DNA of 64,000 nucleotides from Streptomyces sp. CBMA152 (lineage in GTDB: Bacteria; Actinomycetota; Actinomycetes; Streptomycetales; Streptomycetaceae). Numbering within the stretch: the first letter of the stretch is position 1; each line of letters starts with the position of its first letter. The DNA is taken from contig NZ_MECJ01000009.1 of assembly GCF_014596475.1 (NCBI RefSeq), positions 186,001-250,000 of the forward strand. Direction: 5' to 3'. This document shows, piece after piece, positions 1-9,070 of this stretch. The notes beneath the pieces are model-generated. The model was not told where the DNA came from. It did no database searches and saw only the letters and a list, made by a program, of their open reading frames with translations. Made by a program: the position numbers and the translations under genes.

Positions 1-1160
1 GCCACGGCTCCAGGTGCTGCTGGACCCGCAACGGCGTCCGCTCGAAGTCGATGTGCGGGTTGGGCACGGCCGAGTGCAGGCTCGGCACCAGCTCGCGGTG
101 CTTGAGCTGGAGCAGCACCTTGGTGACCGCGGCGATGCCCGCCGCGCTCTCGCAGTGGCCGATGTTGGACTTGACCGAGCCGATCGCCAGGCTCTGCGGC
201 AGCGCGCCGTCACCTGCCGTGCGGAACGCCTTCACCAGGCCCGCGATCTCGATCGGGTCGCCGAGCGCGGTGCCGGTGCCATGGGCTTCGAGGTAGCTCA
301 GCGCCGCCGGGGAGACCTCGGCCTCGGCCAGCGCCGCCGCGATGACCTCGCCCTGCGCCACCGGGCTCGGCACGGAGAAGCCGTGGGTGCGGCCGCCGTG
401 GTTGAGCGCGGTGCCCTTGATGACGGCGTGGATGTGGTCGCCGTCCGCGATCGCCCGGTCCAGGGGCTTCAGCAGGACCGCGCCGACGCCCTCGCCGGGC
501 ACATAGCCGTCGCCGCCCTCGCCGAAGCTGCGACAGCGGCCGTCGCTCGCCGTGAACTTACCCTGACTGAGCATCAGGTACTTGTTGGGGTGAACGCTGA
601 CGTTCACGCCACCCGCCACCGCCGATGCGCACTGACCGCTGCGGATCGCCTCGCAGGCGAGGTGGATCGCGGTCAGCGACGACGAGCACATGGTGTCCAC
701 GGCCATGCTCGGCCCGTGGAAGTCGTAGAAGTACGAGACGCGGTTGGCGATGGACGAGGGGCTGCCCGACAGGGCGACGTGCTGCCCGCGTGCCTGCGCC
801 TGTGCGCCGTGGAGCTGGTACTCCTCGTACATCACACCGACGAACACCCCCACCTTGCCGGCCGGGGCCAGGTTCGCACCGGTGTATCCAGCGTCCTCCA
901 GGGTGTGGTGCACGCACTGGAGGAACAGCCGCTCCTGCGGGTCCAGGTACTCGGCCTCGCGCGGCGAGATGTGGAAGAACAGCGGGTCGAACCGGTCGAC
1001 GCCGTCGAGGAATCCGCCCCACTTGCCACCCGGGTGCTCCCGGTGGTCCCAGCGACTCTGCGGGACCTCACGGATGCAGTCGCGGCCCAGGCGCAGGTTC
1101 TGCCAGAAGGCGTCGAGGTCCTCAGACTCCGGATAGCGCCCGCTCACGCCAACGATGGCG
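1..1160 (-). other. Module 13: ketosynthase (truncated by window edge)
   Basis: The KS begins with IAIVGVSGRYP. It has the trans-AT-type active site VDTMCSSSLT (Cys2795), then EAHGTGT and SNIGHCES, so all three catalytic residues are present. The partner domains lie beyond position 1. Confidence 0.9.
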
Positions 1161-4100
1161 ATGTCGGTGCGCCCACGCGAGGCACGGGGCTCACCACTGG
1201 GCTTGACCGGGGCGGCGGACGCGGACGGGGTCAGCGGCTCGGCACCGAACGCGCCGAGGACCGCCCGCACCTGCTCCGGGTACTCGGCCAGGAAGTGCTC
1301 GCTCAGCGCCCTGATGGTGCGCACCTCGAAGAACAGCGTCTTGGACAGCGGTCCGAACGGCCCTTCGAGGTGGCGGGTGAGCTCCATCGCCATCAAGGAG
1401 TCCATGCCGTAGTGCTCCAGCGGGGTGTCCACGTCCAGCCGCTCAGGAGCGACTTCGAGCGCGGCCGCCAACTGCTCGCGGAGGTAGTCGAGGGCACGGT
1501 CGGCGGACGGCGCGTCGGTGGATGCGGTCACCGGCGCCGCCTGCGCACGTGGTGCGGGCGCGGGCCGCTCACCGGGGACGCCCGGGAGCACCCGGGCGCT
1601 CAGCCCGGTCAGCTCCACGCACACCTGGCCGCGCTCGTCGAGGATGCTCACGTCGAGCTTGGAGGAGGCGGCGTCGGGGCGGCTGCCGTCCTGGTGGCGG
1701 ATCCAGGCGTACGCCGTCGCGGGGGTCGGGCCCGCAACCGTCAGACCCTGCAGGGCGAAGGGCAACGCGGGCCGCCCGGCCTGCTCGGTGCGCGCCCCGG
1801 CACTCAGGCCGAGGCCGATCGTGGCCTGGAGGGCGCCGTCGACGATGCTCGGGTGCAGCCGGTAGCGGTCCACCGGTTCGGCCGCCGCCGGAAGGCGCAG
1901 CTCGGCCAGGACCTGCGGCCGCCCCTCGCCGTCGGTGCCCACGCCGAGGCCCGCGAGGGAGCGGTGGGCCGGGCCGTACTCCATGCCGACCTTCGCGTAC
2001 AGGTCGTACAGGTCCTCGGCCGTGAACGCGGCCTCGGCGCAGTGCGCGCGCAGTTCGGCAAGGAGCGGCGGACGGCTCTCGGTGCCGCCGCTCACGCTCG
2101 CCCGGCCCTGGCTGCACAGGGTGCGCTCGCCGTCGCCGTCGACGCCGTGGATGGCGTACTCGTACGCGCCCGTGCTCTCAACGGGCTTGCGCACCGTGAC
2201 GCGCAGGTCGAGGCCGTCCGGCCCGCACAGCGCGGGGCGCAGCCACACGACGTCGGACAGCCGGACGCGGTCGGCGTGCTCCGGGCCGATCACCCGGGCG
2301 AGCGCGGCACGCGCCATCTCCAGGTGCGCGGCGCCGGGCAGCACCCGGCCGCCCTGGACGCGGTGGTCGCGCAGGAACGGCTCGCTGCCGTCGAAGCGCG
2401 ACTCGTACGCCTCGGCTCCGTCGGCGTCGCCGGACGCGGCCCGGTGCAGCAGCGGGTGCGGACGGGCCGGTGTGGACGGGCGGCGGGTGCGGCCCGCCCA
2501 GTAGCGCTCGTCGGCGAAGGGGTACGTGGGCAGGCCGAGGCGCTCCGGGCGGGCGCCCGGGGCGTACAGCCGCTGCCAGTCGACCGGGTGCCCGCCGGCC
2601 CACTCGGCCAGCACCCGGGTGTTGTCCCGGGCGTCCAGCCAGGCGTGCGAATCGGCGAGGCGTGCGGTGTCGCGCCCGGCGGCCTGCGGGGCGCGGCGGG
2701 GCGCGGAGCCCCGGTGCCAGCCGTCCGCCACGCCGTCGAGGAGGCCGGCGAGCCGGTCGCGCAGCTCCGCCACCGAGGTGACGGCCACGGCGAGCCGCTC
2801 CTCCATGGCGTCACGGCCGGTCTGCAGCGTGTGGGCGAGGGCGGGGAGTTGAGCGTCCGTCACCTGGTGTTCCCTCAGGTGGCCGAGCAGGTCCCGGACC
2901 CGGCCGGTGAGCTGCTCATCCGTACGGGCCGACAGTACGACCAGGGCCGGACGGCTCCCGGCCGCCTCCTGCCGGGGCTCGCCGCCCCGGTACTCCTCCA
3001 GCACGACGTGGGCGTTCACCCCGCCGAACCCGAACGAGCTGACACCGGCGCGGCGCGGTACGTCGGCGCCGTCGGCGTCTCGCAGCCGCCGCCAGGGCGT
3101 CCGCTCGCGCACGACATGGAAGGGGCCTTCCGCGAGGTCCAGATACGGGTTGAGCTCCGCACAGTGCAGGCTCTCGACCAGTTCGCCGTGCTTCATCTGC
3201 AGCAGCGTCTTGATCACCCCGGCCACGCCCGCGGCCAGTTCGAGGTGCCCGATGTTGCTCTTGACCGAGCCGATGGCGCACCGAGCGGGCTCGCCCAGGC
3301 TGTCGGGCGCCTCCTCGGCGAGCGCGGCGAAGGCGCTCTTGAGGCCGCCGAACTCAACGGGGTCGCCCAGCTCGGTGCCGGTGCCGTGCGCCTCGACGTA
3401 CGTCACGGTGCGCGGGTCGATCCCGGCCTGGCGGTAGGCGGACTTGAGGAGTTCGGCCTGCGCCTGCGGGTTGGGGGCGGTGAGCGAGTGGGCCCGGCCG
3501 CCGTGGTTCTCGGCGCTGGCGCGGATGACGCCGTGGATGCGGTCGCCGTCGCGCTCGGCCGCGGCGAGCGGCTTCAGGACGAGGATGCCCACGCCCTCGC
3601 CGCGCACATAGCCGTCGGCGCCCGCCGCGAACGTCTTGCAGCGGCCGTCCTCGCTGAGCATGCCGGCCCGGCTGTAACTGATGTGCAGATCGGGACTGAC
3701 GATGGTGTTCACGCCGCCCACCAGGGCGAGTCCGCTCGCGCCCGAGCGCAACAGCTCGACCGCGCGGTGCAGGGCAACCAGCGAGCTGGAGCAGGCGGTC
3801 TCGACCGGCTCGCTGGGGCCGTGCAGATCCAGCAGATAGCTGACCCGGTTGGGACCGACGGAACCGGAGACCCCGGTGGCCGCGTACCCGTCCTCGCCCT
3901 GCTGTTCCTTCAGCACCAGGCTGCCGTAGCCGCTGGGCGCGGTGCCGACGAGCACGGCGGTGTCGGAGCCGGCCAGGCTCGACGGCGCGAGCCCGGCGTC
4001 CTCCAGGGCGTTCCATACATGGGTGAGCAGCAGCCGCTGCTGCGGGTCCATGGCGGTGGCCTCGCGCGGCGAGATGCCGAAGAAGAGCGGGTCGAAGCGG

Positions 4101-7100
4101 TCGACGGCGTCAAGGAAGCCGCCCCAGCGCACGTGCCGCCTGTTCGCGGGCGTGGCAGGGTCCTCGTGCATCGCCCGCCAGTCCCAGCGGTCCTCGGGGA
4201 TCTGCGTGATGCAGTCCTTGCCGTCGCGCAGGTTCTCCCAGAAGGCCGCGAGATCGGGCGCCTGGGGGAAGCTGCCGCTCATGCCGATGATGGCGATGGG
4301 CTCGGCGGGGCCGGTGGGGGCCGTGTCGTGGGGTGCGGTGTCCTCGGACGGGGCGGCGGGTGCGGGCGTGTGCACAGGCTTCGGCGCCGTCCGCCGCTCG
4401 CCGTGGACGCGCGCCATCTGCGGCGCGTACGCGTCGACGAGGTGCGCCGCCAGGCTGCCCACGGTCCGGTACTCGAAGAACACGGTGGGGGCCAGCGCCA
4501 GACCGTGCCGCTCGTTCAGCCGGTTCGCCAACTCGGTCAAACTGATCGAATCAAACCCGTACTCCCCCAACTCACCATCCGCGTCGATCTCTTCGATGGG
4601 CACGTTGAGCTGGGCGGACATCTCGGCGACCAGGACGTCGTGGGTCACGGCCAGGAGATCGACGTCGGCCGGGGAGGCGGCCGAGGCCGCAGCCGTGTGC
4701 CCCTGTGCCGCCAGGTGTTCCGCCAAGCGGCGCGGTGTCGCGTACTCGAAGAACACGGTGGGGGCCAGGCCCAGACCGTGCCGCTCGTTCAGCCGGTTCG
4801 CCAACTCGGTCAAACTGATCGAATCAAACCCGTACTCCCCCAACTCACCATCCGCGTCGATCTCTTCGACGGGGACCTTGAGCTGGGCGGACATCTCGGC
4901 GACGAGCAGCTCCTCCCACTCCGACGGCGTCGGTCCGCTCGCCGACTGCGGCTGCGGCTCCGTTGCCGTGGTGATCAGCGCCGAGAGCCGCGCCAGCAGT
5001 CGCTCGCGGTCGCCGCACAGGACCAGCGTCCGCTCCCGGCCCGAGGCGATGGCCGCGTCCAGGGCGCCCAGGCCGTCACGGGTGGCCAGCGGGGCGACCC
5101 CGAGCTGAGCCAGCCGGTCGAGCCCGGCCGTATCCAGATGCATCCCACCGTCCGCCCACAGCGGCCAGCCGATGCTCATGGCGCGGCCGGATCGGCGTCC
5201 CTGGGCGGCCAGTTCGTTGCGGTGGGCGGCATACGCGTCGAGGAAACCGTTGGCCGCGGCGTAGTCGGCCTGCCCGGGGTTGCCGAGCGCGGCCACCGTG
5301 GACGAGAAGGAGAGCAGCAGGTCGAGCGGCTGGTCCCGGGTGGCCTCGTCGAGGTGGACGAGGCCAGCGACCTTGGGCGCGAGCACGGCCCGTACGTCGT
5401 CGTCCGCCTTCCCGGCGACCAGCCCGTCCCGCAGCACGCCCGCGCAGTGCACGATGCCGTGGATCGCACCGTGGCGCGCAACCACCTCGCCGACGAGCGC
5501 GTCCACGACGGCACGGTCGGCGATGTCGGCCCGCTCGTACGTGACGGTCACGCCCGGCCGGGCCAGGGCGGCGAGGGTGCGGCGGGCGGCCGCGTCAGGG
5601 GCGGAGCGGCCGACGAGGACGAGCGTGCCCTCGCCGATGCTTTCGGCGATCTCGCGGGCGAGGGCGAGGCCGAGCCCACCGAGACCACCGGTGATCAGAT
5701 ACACGCCGCCGGCACGCCACGGCGTGGCCAACGCACCTTGAGCGGAGGGCAGTTCGGCCAGGCGACGCACCAGACGCACACCATCGGCCTGGCGTACCTC
5801 CGGCTCGTAACCGTCGCCCGCGCACTCGCCGACGAGCCGGGCCAGGGCGTCGGCCGACAGCGGATCCGCCGACTCCACGCACTGCGTGCGCAGCCGGGGG
5901 TGCTCCAGGCTCACGGTGCGCAGCAGCCCGGAGACGCCCGCGAGCACGCGGGACTCCCCCGATCCCGCCACGACCACCTGGAGCAGGCCCTCGCAGGCCG
6001 CGCCGCGGCCCCGCACGTCGGCGAGGAGCGAGCGGGTCAGCCGCAGGTAGTCCGCGTCGAGGGTGTCGGCGCCGGTCGTGAGCGTCCGTACGGTGGTGGC
6101 GCGGGGCAGCCGGTCGCGCACCGCGTCCGCGAGGGTGTCGTCGATGCCGTCTCCGACAAGCCAGACGGTGTGTTCGCCGGGGACGGCCGCGGCGGCGGAC
6201 GGCCGCGCGGGCTCCCAGCGCGGTTCCAGCCACAGCGGCTCACCGGCCACCGGAGCGGCGTCGCGGGCCGGTTCGACGGTGGGGCCCGCGAGCCAGTACG
6301 AGTCCGTCGCGAACGGGTACGTCGGCAGTGAGGTCCGGGCCGGGCGGCCCGCCTCGAAGAGCGCGCCGAACGACGGGGTGCGCCCCTGTACGTACTCCTC
6401 GGCGAGCGATTCCAGGTGGCGCCGGTCCAGCTCGTCGGACGCGCTCGTGGGCACGGTCGACCGGTTGCCCACCGTGCGCTCCGGCTTGCGGTCGCCGGTG
6501 CGGACCGACGGATCAGCACCGGTCTCCAGCCAGGTACGCAGGGCGCGGGCCACGTCGCCGGGCGCGCCGGCGACCAGGGCGAGGCGGTGGCGGAAGTGCT
6601 TGCGGCCGAGCAGCAGCGTGTGGCTCAGCGCGCGCAGGCTCTGCGCCGGGTCGGCGTCCAGGTGTGCGAGGAGCTGCCGTGCCTGCCGGTCGAGCTGGTC
6701 GGCGGTGCGTGCGGACAGGGTGATCAGCCGGTCACCCGGCTCGTCGGCCGCTACGGCGACCGGCGGGGCCTCGGCGACCACGAGATGGGCGTTGGTGCCG
6801 CTGTAGCCGAATGAACTCACCGCCGCCATACGGGCGTTGGCAGCGCGCTCCGGCCAGTCGCGCACCTCGGTGTTGACGTAGAACGGGGTGCCGCTCAAGT
6901 CGATGTGCTCGTTGAGCCGGTCGTACTGGATCGTCGGCGGCAGCGTCCTGTGCTTGAGGGCGAGCACGGCCTTGAGGGTGCTGGCGACTCCGGCGGCGCA
7001 GGCGCTGTGGCCGATGTTGCTCTTGACCGAGCCGATCGCGCAGTAGCCGCGCTCCTCGGTGTGCGCGCCGAAGCTCCCGGCCAGGCCGTCGATCTCCACC

Positions 7101-9070
7101 GGGTCGCCGAGCGCGGTGCCCGTGCCGTGCGCCTCGACGAGCCGGATGTCCGCCGGGTCGATGCCGAACCTGTCGTACACCCGCCGCTGGAGCTGGGTCT
7201 GTGCCTCGGCGTTGGGGGCGGTGATGCCGTTGGACCTGCCGTCCTGGTTGACGCCCCAGCCCTTGATCACGGCGTGGATGCGGTCGCCGTGGGCCTGCGC
7301 GTCGGTGAGCCGCTTGAGCAGCAGGACGCCGACGCCCTCGGCCGGGACGAACCCGTTGGCGCCCTCATCAAAGGCGTGGCAGCGGCCGTCCGGGGAGAGC
7401 GCGCGCAACTGGCTCATCGCCACGTGGACGCCGGGGCCGGGGATGACCCAGACACCGCCCGCCAGCGCCGTGTCGCTGTCGCCGAGCACCAGGCTGTCGC
7501 AGGCGGCGGCGATCGCCACCAGCGACGACGAGCACGAGGTGTCGATCGACAGGCAGGGCCCCTTGAGGTTCAGGGTGTAGGAGATCCGGCTGGCCAGGAT
7601 CGCGCTGTTGCTGCCGAGGTTCTGATGGGCGCTCAGCTCGGTCTCGTCGAGCCGTCCGCCGTAGCCGTTGACCGAGCAGCCGACGAAGACACCGCACTGG
7701 GTGCCGGAGAGGGCCTCCGGGTTGTACCCGGCCTCCTCGACGCACCGCCAGCTCTCCTGCAGCAGCACCCGCTGCTGCGGGTCCATGTACTCCGCCTCGC
7801 CGGGCGAGATGCCGAAGAACAGCGGGTCGAAGCGGTCGGCGTGCTCCAGCACGCCCATCCACTTGCTGTACGACTTGCCGGGCGTGCCGGGCCGCTCGTC
7901 GTAGAACGTCTCGACGGACCACCGCGAGTCGGGCACCTCGGAGACGCAGTCGCGCCCCTCGACGATGTTCCGCCAGAACTCGTCCAGGTTCTCCGCCTTG
8001 GGGAAGGCGCCGGACATCCCGACGACGGCGATGTCGACGAGGCCGACGGCCGGGCGGGGGGTGAGAGTGGAAGCGGGGGCGGGGGCGGGTGCCGGTGCGG
8101 ATACGCGTACGGGTTCGGGCTCCGGCTCCGGCTCCGGCTCGACGGTCGCCTCGACCACCGGCACGTCGACCACCGCCGGCTCGGCCGGTAGCGCCGCCCG
8201 CTGCTCGTCCGCGAGGTACGCGGCAAGTGCGGCGACGGTCGGGTGGCCGTACACCGTGGTCGCCGAGAGCGACAGCTCAAGGCGGGTGTTGATGGACCGC
8301 GTCCAGGTGACGCCGGTGATGGAGTCCAGGCCCAGCTCGACGAACGGCGTCTCGTCGTCGAGGTCGGCCTCGTCCAGTTCCAGCTCCTTGGCGAGGCTCG
8401 CGCGTAGCCAGGAGGCGAGCACGGCACGCTCTTCGTCACCAGCGCCGCCCTCGTGCGCGGACTCCGGGGCGGGAGCGGGGGCCGAGGTGGGAGTGGGGGC
8501 CGGGGCCGCGGCCTCCTCGGCCGCCGTCGGCGTACCCGTACCGCCCAGGCATTCCACCAGATGCTCGGCCAGTTCGGCAATCGTCGGGTGGCTGTAGACC
8601 TGCGTCGCGGAGAGCGACAGCTGGAAGTGCGTGTTCAGCTTGCGGGTCCAGGTGACGCCGGTGATGGAGTCCAGGCCCAGCTCGACGAACGGCGCGTCGT
8701 CGTCGATGTCCGGCTCCGCGAGCTCCAGCTCGTCGGCCAGGCTCTGCCGCAGGTACGAGGCCACCTGGGCAGCCGAAGACCGAGGGCTCGTGACACTCAT
8801 CAGATCTCCCATGGCGCCCTGGATGAGGGCGGCCAGCTCGCCGAACGTGGGGTGACCGCATACCTCGGCCACAGTGAGGGAAAGCCCGAAGGTTTGGTTG
8901 ACCTCGCGCAGCCACACGGCGCAGCTGATCGAGTCGAGCCCCAGCTCCACGAGGGCAACACTGTCGGAGCTGGTGGCCAGATCGGTTCCCAGGACGCCGC
9001 TCAGCGTCTCTCGCAAGAACCGTTGCAGGTCACGCTTCATCGGGATCTTAGTACCTGTTTCTCGGTTCAT
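1..9070 (-). CDS. trans-AT polyketide synthase, third synthase gene (5' part; runs off the window)
   Basis: Modular PKS continuing the chain from the upstream synthase. The start is the ATG at 9070, which overlaps the stop of the preceding gene as ATGA. The frame stays open for 3023 codons to the window edge. Domains in order by residue: three ACPs (Ser47, Ser135, Ser250); KS (Cys513 in DTSCSSS), KR (Tyr1270), ACP-ACP (Ser1417, Ser1508); KS (Cys1760 in ETACSSS), DH (His2236, Asp2411), ACP (Ser2558); KS (Cys2795 in DTMCSSS), truncated near its C-terminus. Post-KS linkers end in the usual PTYPFA-type motif with no AT domain, which is the mark of a trans-AT system. The N-terminal ACP triplet has no KS of its own, so it completes the KS-MT-hydrolase module at the end of the preceding protein. 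The total length and chain-release domain lie outside the window. Confidence 0.95.
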   Translation of the reverse strand, partial: MNRETGTKIPMKRDLQRFLRETLSGVLGTDLATSSDSVALVELGLDSISCAVWLREVNQTFGLSLTVAEVCGHPTFGELAALIQGAMGDLMSVTSPRSSAAQVASYLRQSLADELELAEPDIDDDAPFVELGLDSITGVTWTRKLNTHFQLSLSATQVYSHPTIAELAEHLVECLGGTGTPTAAEEAAAPAPTPTSAPAPAPESAHEGGAGDEERAVLASWLRASLAKELELDEADLDDETPFVELGLDSITGVTWTRSINTRLELSLSATTVYGHPTVAALAAYLADEQRAALPAEPAVVDVPVVEATVEPEPEPEPEPVRVSAPAPAPAPASTLTPRPAVGLVDIAVVGMSGAFPKAENLDEFWRNIVEGRDCVSEVPDSRWSVETFYDERPGTPGKSYSKWMGVLEHADRFDPLFFGISPGEAEYMDPQQRVLLQESWRCVEEAGYNPEALSGTQCGVFVGCSVNGYGGRLDETELSAHQNLGSNSAILASRISYTLNLKGPCLSIDTSCSSSLVAIAAACDSLVLGDSDTALAGGVWVIPGPGVHVAMSQLRALSPDGRCHAFDEGANGFVPAEGVGVLLLKRLTDAQAHGDRIHAVIKGWGVNQDGRSNGITAPNAEAQTQLQRRVYDRFGIDPADIRLVEAHGTGTALGDPVEIDGLAGSFGAHTEERGYCAIGSVKSNIGHSACAAGVASTLKAVLALKHRTLPPTIQYDRLNEHIDLSGTPFYVNTEVRDWPERAANARMAAVSSFGYSGTNAHLVVAEAPPVAVAADEPGDRLITLSARTADQLDRQARQLLAHLDADPAQSLRALSHTLLLGRKHFRHRLALVAGAPGDVARALRTWLETGADPSVRTGDRKPERTVGNRSTVPTSASDELDRRHLESLAEEYVQGRTPSFGALFEAGRPARTSLPTYPFATDSYWLAGPTVEPARDAAPVAGEPLWLEPRWEPARPSAAAAVPGEHTVWLVGDGIDDTLADAVRDRLPRATTVRTLTTGADTLDADYLRLTRSLLADVRGRGAACEGLLQVVVAGSGESRVLAGVSGLLRTVSLEHPRLRTQCVESADPLSADALARLVGECAGDGYEPEVRQADGVRLVRRLAELPSAQGALATPWRAGGVYLITGGLGGLGLALAREIAESIGEGTLVLVGRSAPDAAARRTLAALARPGVTVTYERADIADRAVVDALVGEVVARHGAIHGIVHCAGVLRDGLVAGKADDDVRAVLAPKVAGLVHLDEATRDQPLDLLLSFSSTVAALGNPGQADYAAANGFLDAYAAHRNELAAQGRRSGRAMSIGWPLWADGGMHLDTAGLDRLAQLGVAPLATRDGLGALDAAIASGRERTLVLCGDRERLLARLSALITTATEPQPQSASGPTPSEWEELLVAEMSAQLKVPVEEIDADGELGEYGFDSISLTELANRLNERHGLGLAPTVFFEYATPRRLAEHLAAQGHTAAASAASPADVDLLAVTHDVLVAEMSAQLNVPIEEIDADGELGEYGFDSISLTELANRLNERHGLALAPTVFFEYRTVGSLAAHLVDAYAPQMARVHGERRTAPKPVHTPAPAAPSEDTAPHDTAPTGPAEPIAIIGMSGSFPQAPDLAAFWENLRDGKDCITQIPEDRWDWRAMHEDPATPANRRHVRWGGFLDAVDRFDPLFFGISPREATAMDPQQRLLLTHVWNALEDAGLAPSSLAGSDTAVLVGTAPSGYGSLVLKEQQGEDGYAATGVSGSVGPNRVSYLLDLHGPSEPVETACSSSLVALHRAVELLRSGASGLALVGGVNTIVSPDLHISYSRAGMLSEDGRCKTFAAGADGYVRGEGVGILVLKPLAAAERDGDRIHGVIRASAENHGGRAHSLTAPNPQAQAELLKSAYRQAGIDPRTVTYVEAHGTGTELGDPVEFGGLKSAFAALAEEAPDSLGEPARCAIGSVKSNIGHLELAAGVAGVIKTLLQMKHGELVESLHCAELNPYLDLAEGPFHVVRERTPWRRLRDADGADVPRRAGVSSFGFGGVNAHVVLEEYRGGEPRQEAAGSRPALVVLSARTDEQLTGRVRDLLGHLREHQVTDAQLPALAHTLQTGRDAMEERLAVAVTSVAELRDRLAGLLDGVADGWHRGSAPRRAPQAAGRDTARLADSHAWLDARDNTRVLAEWAGGHPVDWQRLYAPGARPERLGLPTYPFADERYWAGRTRRPSTPARPHPLLHRAASGDADGAEAYESRFDGSEPFLRDHRVQGGRVLPGAAHLEMARAALARVIGPEHADRVRLSDVVWLRPALCGPDGLDLRVTVRKPVESTGAYEYAIHGVDGDGERTLCSQGRASVSGGTESRPPLLAELRAHCAEAAFTAEDLYDLYAKVGMEYGPAHRSLAGLGVGTDGEGRPQVLAELRLPAAAEPVDRYRLHPSIVDGALQATIGLGLSAGARTEQAGRPALPFALQGLTVAGPTPATAYAWIRHQDGSRPDAASSKLDVSILDERGQVCVELTGLSARVLPGVPGERPAPAPRAQAAPVTASTDAPSADRALDYLREQLAAALEVAPERLDVDTPLEHYGMDSLMAMELTRHLEGPFGPLSKTLFFEVRTIRALSEHFLAEYPEQVRAVLGAFGAEPLTPSASAAPVKPSGEPRASRGRTDIAIVGVSGRYPESEDLDAFWQNLRLGRDCIREVPQSRWDHREHPGGKWGGFLDGVDRFDPLFFHISPREAEYLDPQERLFLQCVHHTLEDAGYTGANLAPAGKVGVFVGVMYEEYQLHGAQAQARGQHVALSGSPSSIANRVSYFYDFHGPSMAVDTMCSSSLTAIHLACEAIRSGQCASAVAGGVNVSVHPNKYLMLSQGKFTASDGRCRSFGEGGDGYVPGEGVGAVLLKPLDRAIADGDHIHAVIKGTALNHGGRTHGFSVPSPVAQGEVIAAALAEAEVSPAALSYLEAHGTGTALGDPIEIAGLVKAFRTAGDGALPQSLAIGSVKSNIGHCESAAGIAAVTKVLLQLKHRELVPSLHSAVPNPHIDFERTPLRVQQHLEPW
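1240..4300 (-). other. Module 12: KS-DH-ACP, no ketoreductase
   Basis: The KS has ETACSSS (Cys1760), EAHGTGT and NIGHLEL, so it looks able to elongate. The DH has HRVQGGRVLP (His2236) and the DGALQ Asp2411, both catalytic residues. The linker then runs directly into an ACP (YGMDSLM, Ser2558). No Rossmann-type KR lies between them. The DH substrate must therefore come from a trans KR or from the preceding KR module, or the DH acts as an isomerase. The choice is inference. Confidence 0.85.
4400..8040 (-). other. Module 11: KS-KR-ACP-ACP
   Basis: The KS has IDTSCSSSLV (Cys513), EAHGTGT and SNIGHSA. The KR has TGGLGGLG, a catalytic GQADY Tyr1270 and a GVLRDG segment whose Asp suggests B-type stereochemistry. 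Two nearly identical ACPs follow (Ser1417 and Ser1508, both YGFDSISLTEL). Expected product: a beta-hydroxy thioester. Confidence 0.9.
4469..4903 (-). repeat. Direct repeat from a duplicated ACP (273-bp period)
   Basis: Positions 4469-4630 and 4742-4903 are almost identical at nucleotide level, offset by exactly 273 bp (91 codons). The synonymous positions in the Ser-arm helix are shared too. This indicates a recent ACP duplication or gene conversion rather than ordinary family resemblance. Confidence 0.9.
8190..9040 (-). other. Triplet of beta-branching-type ACPs
   Basis: Three ACPs in tandem carry GLDSISCAVW, GLDSITGVTW and GLDSITGVTW. In each, a Trp sits six residues after the phosphopantetheinylated Ser (Ser47/Trp53, Ser135/Trp141, Ser250/Trp256). 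That Trp flag is known from ACPs served by HMG-synthase beta-branching cassettes. Tandem copies are also typical of such modules. No HMGS, decarboxylating ECH or dedicated donor ACP gene is in the window, so they would have to be elsewhere in the cluster. Confidence 0.8.
8301..8694 (-). repeat. 49-bp exact direct repeat within ACPs 2 and 3 of the triplet
   Basis: 8301-8349 and 8646-8694 are identical over 49 bp, covering the Ser-to-Trp helix of the second and third ACP. This fits recent duplication or conversion between the copies. Confidence 0.85.

Noticed and set aside
14..6331. 2105-codon open frame on the plus strand
   Set aside because: It lies antisense to the third synthase gene. In very GC-rich genes the opposite strand often lacks stops. 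The translation is Arg/Gly/Val/Gln-rich with no domains, while the minus strand shows KS, KR, DH and ACP motifs.
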